DNA of 64,000 bases, taken from positions 102,192 through 166,191 of the forward strand of contig DIOT01000047.1 of the NCBI GenBank assembly GCA_002426195.1. The letters are read 5' to 3'. The DNA comes from Bacteroidales bacterium UBA5507 (lineage in GTDB: Bacteria > Bacteroidota > Bacteroidia > Bacteroidales > Lentimicrobiaceae). Shown piece by piece: positions 17,192-26,165 of this stretch (positions are counted from its first letter, which is position 1; each line of letters starts with the position of its first letter). The notes beneath the pieces are model-generated. The model had not been told where the DNA came from. It was given only the letters and a program-made list of their open reading frames with translations, and did no database searches. A program made the position numbers and the translations under genes.

Positions 17192-17213
17192 TGTTGCAGT
17201 AAAAAATCTGCCT

Positions 17214-17221
17214 TATTTTTG
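17214..17221 (+). promoter_or_regulatory. -7 box of xerD
   Basis: TATTTTTG on the plus strand, 45 bases before the xerD ATG, with a TTG 17 bases upstream at 17194-17196. It faces away from the rpmG promoter. Confidence 0.45.
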
Positions 17222-17266
17222 TCAATCCAGAATTCTCGAATATTTTTCTTCAAATAAACCTATGTA

Positions 17267-18166
17267 ATGCAGTGGGATCTCTACATAAAAAGCTTTCGTG
17301 CCTGGCTCAGGATTGAACGCTCAATGTCAGCAAACACTGTTGAGGCTTATTGCCGGGATATACAGAAACTTGCTGATTATTTGAATAATACTTCTAAAAT
17401 TCTTCCGGCAAATGTACAGCTTTCCCATCTTCAAAGTTTTGTTAAGGATTTAGCTTCTCTCGAAATTGAGCCAACCAGTCAATCGCGTATAATATCGGGA
17501 ATCAAATCTTTTTACAAATTTCTTCTAATTGAAGGTGTTATAACCGATGACCCAACTGAGTTACTTGAAACACCTAAGAAAGGAAGGAAACTGCCTGATA
17601 TACTGTCACAGGAGGAAATTGGTATGCTTATTAAATCTATTGACCTTAGTGATCCTCTCGGAGAAAGGAATAAGACAATAATAGAGACACTGTATGGGTG
17701 CGGTTTGAGAGTAAGTGAATTGTTAAATTTAAAGCTCACCGATATCTATGAGTTGGAAGGTTATTTAATAATTACCGGTAAGGGGAATAAGCAACGGATG
17801 GTTCCTATTGGTTCATGGATTTTAAATCAGATTGTCAGATACAGAGACCATATCAGGATCACATTAGATGTGAAATCTGAGTTTGAAAACATCCTATTCC
17901 TTAATAGGAACGGCAGAAAATTAACCAGGGCAATGATATTTGAGATAGTAAAAAGGCTGGCTGCTGCTGCAGGAATTCATAAGACAATTAGTCCGCATAC
18001 ATTCAGGCATTCATTTGCAACACATTTAGTTGAAAATGGAGCAGATCTCAGAGCTGTTCAGGAAATGCTGGGACATTCCGTAATAACAACCACAGAGATC
18101 TACACTCATTTAGACAGGGAATTCTTAAGGAAAAATATTCTTGGACACCACCCTCTCAATACTTGA
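17267..18166 (+). CDS. xerD: tyrosine recombinase XerD/XerC
   Basis: Site-specific recombinase that resolves chromosome dimers at dif. 299 residues: N-terminal SAM-like DNA-binding domain (about 5-90) and catalytic domain with the full set Arg148, Lys172, His244, Arg247, His270 and nucleophile Tyr279 (SPHTFRHSFATHL, LGHSVITTTEIYTHLD). Length and sequence fit the Xer housekeeping group rather than a phage integrase, and no att-like repeats flank it. XerD is preferred over XerC on general resemblance. Confidence 0.9.
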   Translation: MQWDLYIKSFRAWLRIERSMSANTVEAYCRDIQKLADYLNNTSKILPANVQLSHLQSFVKDLASLEIEPTSQSRIISGIKSFYKFLLIEGVITDDPTELLETPKKGRKLPDILSQEEIGMLIKSIDLSDPLGERNKTIIETLYGCGLRVSELLNLKLTDIYELEGYLIITGKGNKQRMVPIGSWILNQIVRYRDHIRITLDVKSEFENILFLNRNGRKLTRAMIFEIVKRLAAAAGIHKTISPHTFRHSFATHLVENGADLRAVQEMLGHSVITTTEIYTHLDREFLRKNILGHHPLNT

Positions 18167-18183
18167 AGATGCTTCCCATGTTA

Positions 18184-18678
18184 TTAATCGTCATCATCCT
18201 CGTCGTCAAACTCTTCTATCTCACCGTCTTCATTAACAAAAACGCCCCAGTTAACAGTGATTAGTTCATTGTCCTGGAAATAGAAATCGATTAACCCTTC
18301 ATCAAAAGAAACTCTTTTTTCTCCCCATTCTTCCACTTCTGAATCAACTTGGGTAAGTCCGTTCTCTTTCATGAGTTCGAGAATTTCAGTTTCATCCATT
18401 TCGAAAATTCTCTTTCCAAAGAGTGTTGCTTCAGGATTATCGGTTTCAAAGCAAGAAAGGACATGATTGTTTTTTCCTTCAAAGAAAATTGTAAGTCCTT
18501 CGTTATCATACTCCCAAAGAATGGTATCGAGTACTTCATCTATTTCATCTCCTTCTTCGCGAAGATTTCTGACTTCCTGAGGTTTACCAAGTGTTTTTTC
18601 AACTGCTGCAGGTGTATCACCAAATTTAAGGTCGTTTAGTCCTTCCAACAGAAGAATCTCTAAATTTACTTGTTCCAT
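18184..18678 (-). CDS. acidic conserved protein of unknown function
   Basis: 164 residues, soluble, very acidic, with a C-terminal run of Asp and Glu. The N-terminal part GLNDLKFGDTPAAVEKTLGKP resembles the SmpA/BLIP-like start in which a small domain measures short helical turns. Later strands include TILWEYDNEGLTIFF and LIDFYFQDNELITVNWGVFV. No catalytic motif seen. Same strand as, and 32 bases after, the short-chain dehydrogenase. Function unknown. Confidence 0.7.
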   Translation of the reverse strand: MEQVNLEILLLEGLNDLKFGDTPAAVEKTLGKPQEVRNLREEGDEIDEVLDTILWEYDNEGLTIFFEGKNNHVLSCFETDNPEATLFGKRIFEMDETEILELMKENGLTQVDSEVEEWGEKRVSFDEGLIDFYFQDNELITVNWGVFVNEDGEIEEFDDEDDDD

Positions 18679-18710
18679 AACTGTTAATAAATTAATATAA
18701 GGTTTAATGT

Positions 18711-19520
18711 TTAATTAAATGGCGAGTTTGGCTCTTTTTTCATGTGATTGTATGCTAACCTACTAACAATTCCCGGGCAAAACTTATTAAGAAATACAGT
18801 AAATTTCCCTTCCCAGAATGTCAATACAAGAGAGTTTTTCTTCTTGATTGTAGCTTTTACAATCTTTCTTGCAGCAACTTCAGCCGGCATCATTTTATTT
18901 TCATCACGGGGCGTTTCACCTTGCTGTGAACCATCGGCAGTAAGTGCGGAATTACGAATGTTACTTGCTGTAAACCCTGGCGCAACAACAAGTACATGAA
19001 CTCCTGTTTTGATATTCTCTGTTCGTATTGTGTCGAGAAAACCCCTGACTGCAAATTTTGAAGCAGAATATCCAGTCCTCCCTGGTAATCCAATATGCCC
19101 GGCAACTGAGATTATTCCTATTATACTTCCTTTTGTTGTAGTTATATATGGTAGCGCATACTTAGTACAGTATACAGTGCCCCAGAAGTTAACATCCATT
19201 AATTTTTTAAGAACAATCAAATCAGCGTCTTTGAATGCAGCTCTCATTGAGATACCTGCATTGTTAACCAGAATGTCGATTCTTCCCCATTTATTCACCG
19301 CAGCCTCTATTAAAGCTTTGCAGTTACTTTCGATGCTTACATCAGAGTTTGTTGCGAGTACTTCTATTCCATTATTGCTAAGTTGATGTGCTGCAGCATC
19401 AAGTTTGATTTGATCTCTTGCTGATATTACAATTTTAGCTCCTAATCTGCCAAATTCATTTGCCAGTGCTAATCCAATGCCTGAGCTGCCACCTGTAATT
19501 ATTACAACTTTGTTTTTCAC
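18711..19520 (-). CDS. short-chain dehydrogenase/reductase
   Basis: NAD(P)-dependent oxidoreductase, 269 residues. Cofactor motif GGSSGIG at 10-16, NNAG at 86-89, catalytic Ser138, Tyr151 and Lys155 (YSASK). The C-terminal stretch KKKNSLVLTFWEGKFTVFLN followed by FCPGIVSRLAYNHMKK is weakly hydrophobic, as in DltE/11-beta-HSD-like members that sit at membranes. Substrate unknown. It follows the secreted hydrolase gene by 40 bases on the same strand. Confidence 0.88.
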   Translation of the reverse strand: MKNKVVIITGGSSGIGLALANEFGRLGAKIVISARDQIKLDAAAHQLSNNGIEVLATNSDVSIESNCKALIEAAVNKWGRIDILVNNAGISMRAAFKDADLIVLKKLMDVNFWGTVYCTKYALPYITTTKGSIIGIISVAGHIGLPGRTGYSASKFAVRGFLDTIRTENIKTGVHVLVVAPGFTASNIRNSALTADGSQQGETPRDENKMMPAEVAARKIVKATIKKKNSLVLTFWEGKFTVFLNKFCPGIVSRLAYNHMKKEPNSPFN

Positions 19521-19560
19521 TTTTTGATATTTAGTAGTTGATATCTCCTTTTAGGATTAA

Positions 19561-20964
19561 TCATTGGCTTACAACTGAATTAATGAAATCACCCATTTCT
19601 TGGAGTGCTAATGGTGAAATAGTTTGTTCGATTTTGCCATATTCCTGTGGCAGACCGGTGGAGCTTTCCTGGAATAGATGGTTTAGGCCTGGTAGCACTT
19701 TTATGATGGATTTATCGTTCCCTGCTTCTCTTAGTGCATTTTGAATGGCACTAAGGTTTTCATTTGAAGGGACTTGCAAGTCATTGGAACCAATAATGGC
19801 TAGAACCGGAATTGTAACTTTCTTTAAATCATCATATGGATTGTGTTTCAGAAAGAATTTCATCCATGGAGTAGTCATTTGAGATACCATTTGTTGAATG
19901 GCTAAATCAGCCTGAGTGCCTTTTGGTCTCTCATTTTCAGGAAATTCATTCATTACTTTCTTAAGATATTCAGATAAATCTTTCTTTAATGTTTCATCAT
20001 CCTTTGAGTTTAATACAATGTCAAATCCGCCATTATTTAGCTGTCCTAGCTTACGAATCTGTTCATCAGACATACCCTGTGCTTTTCCAATAGCAGCCTG
20101 TTGCATTCTAAGAAGTTCATCACCCCTGACAGCACTGCCGGCCATCAAAACAATATAAGCGACATTCTGATTTCCATTAGCAATCGAACAAGCTATTATA
20201 CCACCTTCACTATGACCAATTAAACCGATCTCATCCTTATTTACTTCCTTCCGAGTCATCAGATAATTGATGGCTGCTTCTACATCAGAAGCAAAATCAG
20301 CAGTTGTTGAAAGTTCAAAATTGCCTTTTGAGAACCCTGTTCCTCTGTCGTCAAATCTAAGTGTGGCTATCCCCTGACGGGTTAGAAAATCTGATAAAAC
20401 AAGAAAGGGCTTGTGACCCAACAATTCTTCATTACGGTTTTGTGGACCACTTCCTGTTATCAAAATGACTGCCGGAAATGAACCTTCCTTTTCAGGAAGT
20501 GTCAAAGTTCCACTTAATTCAATTGAGCCCTTCTCGTTGATGAATGTAACTTCTTCAGTATAATATGGATATGGTTTTTGCGGTTCCTGAGGTCTGTTAA
20601 GGGCGCTTTTTAAAGGCATTTTTCTGTTAAGCTCAAGTGGAAAGGTCATTCCGCTTTGCTTAAATGTGCCTGATATTTTTTCACTCTCCGTTACTTTGCC
20701 TGTAAACTCAATGCCCGCATCTTTTAAAACAATATTCAGTTCATTATTAGTATAAGAAACGCTGGTTAAAGGTATACCTTTGACTCCCTGGTCGGGGCTA
20801 TCCATTGTACCACTATATTGCTCACCATTTTGAGTAATATGAAAGACGATTGACAGTTCTGTACCCTGAACAGATAAAAGACCGTTCCACTGGCCAATTA
20901 CATTTTGAGCAAATACATTTGTTAAGAATGTGGAAAACAATAAGATTAGGACGAGCTTTTTCAT
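19561..20964 (-). CDS. secreted alpha/beta hydrolase
   Basis: 467 residues with a signal peptide (MKKLVLILLFSTFLTNVFA). The N-terminal 120 residues form a beta-rich domain (GQWNGLLSVQGTELSIVFHI), common in Bacteroidota esterases of this type. The alpha/beta hydrolase domain follows with nucleophile Ser252 in GHSEGG, the oxyanion-region phrase ILITGSGPQNRNE, and the expected Asp and His near GSNDLQVP and LNHLFQ. Probably a periplasmic esterase or peptidase-like acylhydrolase; substrate unknown. A -7 box TAAGTTTG lies at 21008-21001. Confidence 0.88.
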   Translation of the reverse strand: MKKLVLILLFSTFLTNVFAQNVIGQWNGLLSVQGTELSIVFHITQNGEQYSGTMDSPDQGVKGIPLTSVSYTNNELNIVLKDAGIEFTGKVTESEKISGTFKQSGMTFPLELNRKMPLKSALNRPQEPQKPYPYYTEEVTFINEKGSIELSGTLTLPEKEGSFPAVILITGSGPQNRNEELLGHKPFLVLSDFLTRQGIATLRFDDRGTGFSKGNFELSTTADFASDVEAAINYLMTRKEVNKDEIGLIGHSEGGIIACSIANGNQNVAYIVLMAGSAVRGDELLRMQQAAIGKAQGMSDEQIRKLGQLNNGGFDIVLNSKDDETLKKDLSEYLKKVMNEFPENERPKGTQADLAIQQMVSQMTTPWMKFFLKHNPYDDLKKVTIPVLAIIGSNDLQVPSNENLSAIQNALREAGNDKSIIKVLPGLNHLFQESSTGLPQEYGKIEQTISPLALQEMGDFINSVVSQ

Positions 20965-21000
20965 TTCTCAATATTTGTAAGGTTGAAGAAATTGATAAAG

Positions 21001-21029
21001 CAAACTTACGAAGTAATTGATTAAATTTG
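21001..21029. promoter_or_regulatory. divergent -7 boxes of the hydrolase (leftward) and cutC (rightward)
   Basis: TAAGTTTG on the minus strand (21008-21001) and TAAATTTG on the plus strand (21022-21029) are both perfect TAnnTTTG boxes 13 bases apart. The rightward one would start transcription at about 21034-21036, on or next to the cutC ATG at 21032/21035, implying an almost leaderless message. Confidence 0.45.
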
Positions 21030-21031
21030 TC

Positions 21032-21778
21032 ATGATGAATAAAAAGATACTTATTGAAATATGCGTGGATAATGCGGAATCAGCCTTATCTGCACAAAAA
21101 GGAGGAGCTGATCGCATTGAACTTTGTAGTGAATTGGGAGCAGGGGGATTAACTCCATCGAAAGGACTTATAGAATATCTCACAAGCAACCTTCAAATAC
21201 CTGTTTTTGTTATGATCCGCCCGCGTAGTGGTGATTTTCTTTTCAGCAGGGCTGAATTTCAAATTATGAAGGCTGATATTTTTGCTGCTAAAGTAGCAGG
21301 TGCCGCCGGAATTGTCACTGGAATGCTGAACTCAAATTCGACAATTGACACGTGCAGGATGAAGGAAATAATTGATTGCGCAAGTCCCTTGCCCGTTACT
21401 TTTCACAGGGCTTTTGATATGGTGCAGGATCAAATTATTGCCCTGGAGGAATTGATAGAGCTTGGATGCAGCAGGGTGCTGACATCAGGTGGTAGTATCA
21501 GTGCATATGAAGGTAGAAATGTTATTACAGAACTTAATAATCTGTCACAGGGTAGAATTATTATTATGCCGGGTGCGGGAGTTAATGCACAAAATATCTC
21601 AGAATTAATTGAAACGACAAAATGTAATGAGTTTCATTTATCCGCCAGTTCACAATCACCTATAAAAGTGAAAAATTACAATGAACCGCTGGAGTCAGTA
21701 TTTCCTCCCTCCTATCGTATAACAGATAATAATAAGGTAGAAGAAGTTTGTAGAACCGCAAATCCATTGACCAATTAA
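21032..21778 (+). CDS. cutC: copper homeostasis protein CutC family
   Basis: 248 residues from ATG 21032 (MMNKKILIEICVDN); ATG 21035 is equally possible. A TTG-started extension to 21017 is rejected because it would overlap the promoter box. TIM-barrel family with the signature CVDNAESALSAQKGGADRIE then LCSELGAGGLTPS, and VMIRPRSGDFLFS, FHRAFDM, VLTSGG. CutC was linked to copper tolerance in E. coli, but its true role is unsettled. No copper transporter is nearby; the next gene is a sugar epimerase. Confidence 0.9.
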   Translation: MMNKKILIEICVDNAESALSAQKGGADRIELCSELGAGGLTPSKGLIEYLTSNLQIPVFVMIRPRSGDFLFSRAEFQIMKADIFAAKVAGAAGIVTGMLNSNSTIDTCRMKEIIDCASPLPVTFHRAFDMVQDQIIALEELIELGCSRVLTSGGSISAYEGRNVITELNNLSQGRIIIMPGAGVNAQNISELIETTKCNEFHLSASSQSPIKVKNYNEPLESVFPPSYRITDNNKVEEVCRTANPLTN

Positions 21779-21818
21779 AACATTCCTGCTTTTGATTGTT
21801 CTACCTTAAAAAGCTGTC

Positions 21819-22868
21819 ATGAAAATAACTTTCGATAGGATGTTACTTACTGAGTACCTTGAGGTTAAGGTGTTCACTCTAAAGAATGACTTTATGGAAG
21901 TGAAGATCATGGATTACGGAGGTATTGTAATGTCACTAAAGGTTCCTGACAGAGAAGGTAATCTTGTTGATGTTGCACTTGGTTTCAACGCTCCGGAAGA
22001 TTATGTAAAAACTCACTATCTAAAGGATTGCCTCTATTTTGGTGCTATAATCGGCCGATACGCTAATCGTATCAGAGATGGCAGGTTTTACATCTCAGGA
22101 ATTGAATATCAGCTTGACAAAAACAATGGGAATAACCATTTACATGGTGGCTATAAAGGCTTTGACAAAATTATATGGGATTCTGAAATAATTACATACT
22201 TTGATTTGGCAGCTTTGAGATTAACTACTACTAGTAAAGATGGCGATCAGGGATATCCGGGCAAACTGGATGTCAGTGTAATCTATTACATTGAGAATGA
22301 GAACGGCTTTGGAATTGACTATCGGGCATCAACTGACAAGACTACTCCTATTAACCTAACATGGCATGGCTATTTCAATTTATCAGGTGAAGGAAATGGC
22401 GACATACTGGATCATAATTTAAAGATTAATGCTTCGCAAATAACAGAAGTGACACCTTCAGGAATTCCAACGGGTAATATACTTCAGGTTACTAATACAC
22501 CATATGATTTCACGGAGATGCGAAAAATCGGAGATCGAATAAAAGAAACACCTTCAGGTTATGACCATAATTATGCGAGGTTTCCTTATGGAGATCTGCC
22601 CAAAATAATTGCCATTGCACAAAGTGATTTAACGGGAATCGAGATGTCAGTGTGGACTACTCAACCGGGTGTACAATTATATACCGGCAATTCCTTTGAT
22701 GGAACATTAATTGGCAAATCTGGTAACCGTTACTTTTCGCATTCGGGCTTTTGTCTTGAAACTCAACATTTCCCCGATTCTCCCAATAATCCTCATTTTC
22801 CAAGGGTTTTACTTGAACCTGGAGAAACTTTTCAGGAAAGCACAATTTATCGATTCGATGCTAAATGA
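21819..22868 (+). CDS. galM: aldose 1-epimerase (mutarotase)
   Basis: Interconverts alpha and beta anomers of hexoses. 349 residues. Family motifs: DYGGIVMSLKVPDR, GRYANRI, NNHLHGG (His107/His109), TWHGYFNLSG with His183, and LETQHFPDSPNNPHFP near the C-terminus carrying the catalytic Glu. No signal peptide, so probably cytoplasmic. It starts 40 bases after cutC and precedes the GH92 gene, consistent with a sugar-use cluster. Confidence 0.92.
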   Translation: MKITFDRMLLTEYLEVKVFTLKNDFMEVKIMDYGGIVMSLKVPDREGNLVDVALGFNAPEDYVKTHYLKDCLYFGAIIGRYANRIRDGRFYISGIEYQLDKNNGNNHLHGGYKGFDKIIWDSEIITYFDLAALRLTTTSKDGDQGYPGKLDVSVIYYIENENGFGIDYRASTDKTTPINLTWHGYFNLSGEGNGDILDHNLKINASQITEVTPSGIPTGNILQVTNTPYDFTEMRKIGDRIKETPSGYDHNYARFPYGDLPKIIAIAQSDLTGIEMSVWTTQPGVQLYTGNSFDGTLIGKSGNRYFSHSGFCLETQHFPDSPNNPHFPRVLLEPGETFQESTIYRFDAK

Positions 22869-22932
22869 TTTCTATATTTGATGAAAATTGGAGAATGCAA
22901 GTCTCCTTAATCCATCACTTATAAATTCAATT

Positions 22933-25881
22933 ATGCGTTATCTGATATCCTCATTGATTTGCACCTTGTTATGGTTGCTACCATTATTTTCGACCTCTCA
23001 AAACAATCCAACCGACTTTGTAAATCCGTTTATAGGAACAGGCGGACACGGACATACTTTTCCGGGTGCTACAGTGCCTTTTGGAATGGTACAATTAAGT
23101 CCTGATACACGATTGGAAGGCTGGGATGGTTGTGGTGGATACCATTATTCTGATGAATATATCTATGGGTTTAGCCACACGCATTTAAGCGGAACAGGAG
23201 TTCCCGACTACGGTGATATTTTACTGATGCCGTTCACAGGTGAAAACTTATGGAATAATGGGTATGACGGCAAACCCGGTTACAGAAGCAAATTCAGTCA
23301 TAATGAGGAGTCTGCTTCTCCAGGCTTTTATCAGGTGCGCCTTGCTGATGATGATATTCATGTTAAACTGACAGCCTCTGCAAGAGTTGGATTCCACTCC
23401 TACTCTTATCCGAAAAATCAAACAAGAAAAGTAATACTTGACCTCGAGCACCGTGATGTAGTTACTAATTCCTGGGTAAGACAGGTTTCTCCTTTTGAGA
23501 TTGAAGGGTACAGGGGTTCAACTGCCTGGGCAAATGATCAGCGTGTATATTTTGTAATAAGATTTTCTGATAGCATCCACAGTGTCACATATAATAATGA
23601 AGATTCAAAAAATGCGATTATGGCGGAACGTAAGGAAGGTAAGAGGATAAAGGTGATATATGAATTCGGAAGACAAAATGACAATAATTTACAGGCAAAA
23701 GTTGCATTATCAGCTGTCAGTACTGAAAATGCGCGTGAAAACCTTAATAATGAAATCGGGAACCTTGATTTTGAAAAAGTGAAGAATAATGCCCGCCAAT
23801 TGTGGAATAATGAGTTAAAGAAAATAGTGGTAAGTGAAGAAAATGAAAAGAATTTGATTGTATTCTACACTGCGTTATATCATTGTATGGTAAGTCCCAA
23901 TCTCTATTTGGATGTTAACAGTTCATACCTGGGGAGGGACTTGAAGGAGCACAAGAGTGACCATGATTATTATACTGTGTTTTCCCTATGGGATACATAC
24001 AGAGCTTTGCATCCATTGATGACTATTATTGACCAGAAAAGGACAAACGATTTCATAAATACATTCCTGAAGCAATACAGTGATGGTGGATTGTTGCCTG
24101 TTTGGGAGTTGAGCGCAAATGAAACATATTGCATGATTGGGTATCATTCAATTCCGGTCATACTTGATGCATATGCAAAGGGAATAAGAAATTATGACAC
24201 TGACCTTGCCTTGGAAGCTATGTTAAAAAGTGCTGAAAATGATCTTTTTGGGTTAAAATACTATAGAGAATTCGGGTTTGTTCCTGCCGAAAAGGAACAT
24301 GAATCAGTTTCCAAAACCCTTGAATATGCATATGATGACTGGTGTATAGCCAAGATGGCTGAGTTAATGGATAAAAAGGAGATTGCGCAACAATATTACA
24401 TTCGTTCGCAATCCTACAAAAACCTATTTGATCCTTCAACAGGTTTCATGAGAGCGAGAATGTATGGTGCATGGTATGAGCCATTTGAACCAAGAGAGGT
24501 TAACTTTAATTATACAGAGGCAAATAGCTGGCAATACAGTTTCTATGTACCCCATGATATGAACTACTTCATGAATATGCATGGAGGGAAAAACGGATTA
24601 AATGAAAAACTGGATGCATTATTCAATGCCCCTGTTGAAACTACAGGTCGTGAACAGTCAGATATTACAGGTTTAATAGGACAATATGCACATGGAAATG
24701 AACCAAGTCACCACATAGCATATCTATATAATTACGCTGATCAGCCCTGGAAAGCTCAAGAAAAAGTAAAATATATCATGGATAATTTTTATTCAGTTGA
24801 ACCCGACGGTCTTATTGGTAATGAAGATTGTGGACAGATGTCTGCATGGGCCGTTTTGAGTTCACTGGGTTTTTATCCTATATGTCCGGGAAACAATCAA
24901 TATGCAATTGGAGTACCCAGGTTTAAAGAAGCAACTATTAGTCTTGAGAATGGCCATAAATTCACTATAAAAGCTGAGAATGTAAATGATGAGAATGCTT
25001 ATATTATAAGCGCGAAGCTAAACGGAATGACATATGACAAGGCATACCTGATGCATGATGATATTATGAAAGGAGGATTGCTTGAATTCGAAATGGGACC
25101 AAATCCTAATAAAAGTTGGGGCTTGAATTTTGATGCTGCAAGCTCTCATATCAGCAATGACAGGCTGATTGCAATTGCACCACTGATAAGAAACAGCATT
25201 TTCACGTTTAATGACAGTACGAAAGTTGAATTGTATAGTATTGATGATTCTGAGATCAGGTATACATTAAATGATTCCGAACCAGGTGAAGGTTCACTAC
25301 TCTATACGGATCCTTTAATCATCAAAGAAAATACAACTATCAAATACAAAGCGTATAAAAAAGGATTTCTGCCATCACAAACGCAGGTTTCACAATTCAC
25401 AATTGTGCCGGATGATATAACTCTCACACTAGTTTCACGTCCTGCAAGCCAGTACTCGGGTAACGGGGAGAATAATCTTGTGGATGGAATGAAAGGTAGC
25501 GAAGATTTCAGACTTGGAGGATGGCAGGGCTTCCAGGGTATTGATCTTGAGGCAATAATTGAAATTAAAGACAGTAGAGCTGTTAAATCAGTCAGTATAG
25601 GTTTCTTGCAAGATATTAACGCATGGATATTTATGCCTAAGAAAATAGAGCTATGGTCCTCATATGATGGCAAGTCTTTTAGACTGATAAGCGAATCTAT
25701 TAATGAAATTCCAACTAATCAATGGGGTACTATAATTAATTATTATGACCTTCCTATTACAGGGATTTCAGGCCGATTTCTGAAAGTTGTTGCCCGAAAT
25801 ATTGGAGTTTGTCCTGAAAGCCATAAGGGAGAAGGGAATCCTGCCTGGATATTTGCTGATGAGATAATTGTAACATATTGA
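22933..25881 (+). CDS. secreted GH92 family alpha-mannosidase with C-terminal F5/8-type domain
   Basis: Exo-acting, calcium-dependent alpha-mannosidase of the GH92 type that trims N-glycan or yeast-type mannose. 982 residues from ATG 22933; an extension from a TTG at 22888 is rejected because the signal peptide begins MRYLISSLICTLLWLLP. GH92 motifs: GTGGHGHTFPGATVPFGMVQ, SHTHLSGTG, LWDTYRALHPL and GNEDCGQMSAWAVLSSLGFY with the catalytic acid/base residues. At about 760-840 a chitobiase C-terminal-like domain (IRYTLNDSEP ... IKYKAYKKGFLPS), then a discoidin/F5-8C fold to the end. No T9SS signal. Confidence 0.93.
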   Translation: MRYLISSLICTLLWLLPLFSTSQNNPTDFVNPFIGTGGHGHTFPGATVPFGMVQLSPDTRLEGWDGCGGYHYSDEYIYGFSHTHLSGTGVPDYGDILLMPFTGENLWNNGYDGKPGYRSKFSHNEESASPGFYQVRLADDDIHVKLTASARVGFHSYSYPKNQTRKVILDLEHRDVVTNSWVRQVSPFEIEGYRGSTAWANDQRVYFVIRFSDSIHSVTYNNEDSKNAIMAERKEGKRIKVIYEFGRQNDNNLQAKVALSAVSTENARENLNNEIGNLDFEKVKNNARQLWNNELKKIVVSEENEKNLIVFYTALYHCMVSPNLYLDVNSSYLGRDLKEHKSDHDYYTVFSLWDTYRALHPLMTIIDQKRTNDFINTFLKQYSDGGLLPVWELSANETYCMIGYHSIPVILDAYAKGIRNYDTDLALEAMLKSAENDLFGLKYYREFGFVPAEKEHESVSKTLEYAYDDWCIAKMAELMDKKEIAQQYYIRSQSYKNLFDPSTGFMRARMYGAWYEPFEPREVNFNYTEANSWQYSFYVPHDMNYFMNMHGGKNGLNEKLDALFNAPVETTGREQSDITGLIGQYAHGNEPSHHIAYLYNYADQPWKAQEKVKYIMDNFYSVEPDGLIGNEDCGQMSAWAVLSSLGFYPICPGNNQYAIGVPRFKEATISLENGHKFTIKAENVNDENAYIISAKLNGMTYDKAYLMHDDIMKGGLLEFEMGPNPNKSWGLNFDAASSHISNDRLIAIAPLIRNSIFTFNDSTKVELYSIDDSEIRYTLNDSEPGEGSLLYTDPLIIKENTTIKYKAYKKGFLPSQTQVSQFTIVPDDITLTLVSRPASQYSGNGENNLVDGMKGSEDFRLGGWQGFQGIDLEAIIEIKDSRAVKSVSIGFLQDINAWIFMPKKIELWSSYDGKSFRLISESINEIPTNQWGTIINYYDLPITGISGRFLKVVARNIGVCPESHKGEGNPAWIFADEIIVTY

Positions 25882-26106
25882 TTGTTTGATCGCTTGGGAA
25901 AATGTACACTTTTAAAAGCAGAGTGTAAAATGTAAAAGATTTTTCCAAATGAAAATATGTATTGAAATATAGGCAATACAGCTGCAAAAATTTATTTGTT
26001 TTATAAATATTGATCGTTTAAATTTATGGCAAATTTCAGAGATCTGTTCACAAACGGACAGAGAAAAGGATATTTGAACGTATTCGTACATATTTTCTTT
26101 TAAAAA

Positions 26107-26138
26107 TTTGGTATTGGATAATAAACTACTTACTTTTA
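26107..26138 (+). promoter_or_regulatory. serA promoter
   Basis: TTTG at 26107-26110, a 20-base spacer, and TACTTTTA at 26131-26138, one mismatch from TAnnTTTG. It lies 28 bases before the serA ATG in a 284-base gap with no gene. Confidence 0.45.
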
Positions 26139-26165
26139 TAAATTATTTTAAACTTTAAAATCGCT

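Noticed and set aside
17267..18166. Tyrosine recombinase as a sign of a mobile element
   Set aside because: It has housekeeping Xer length and motifs, no flanking tRNA or direct repeats, and ordinary neighbours.
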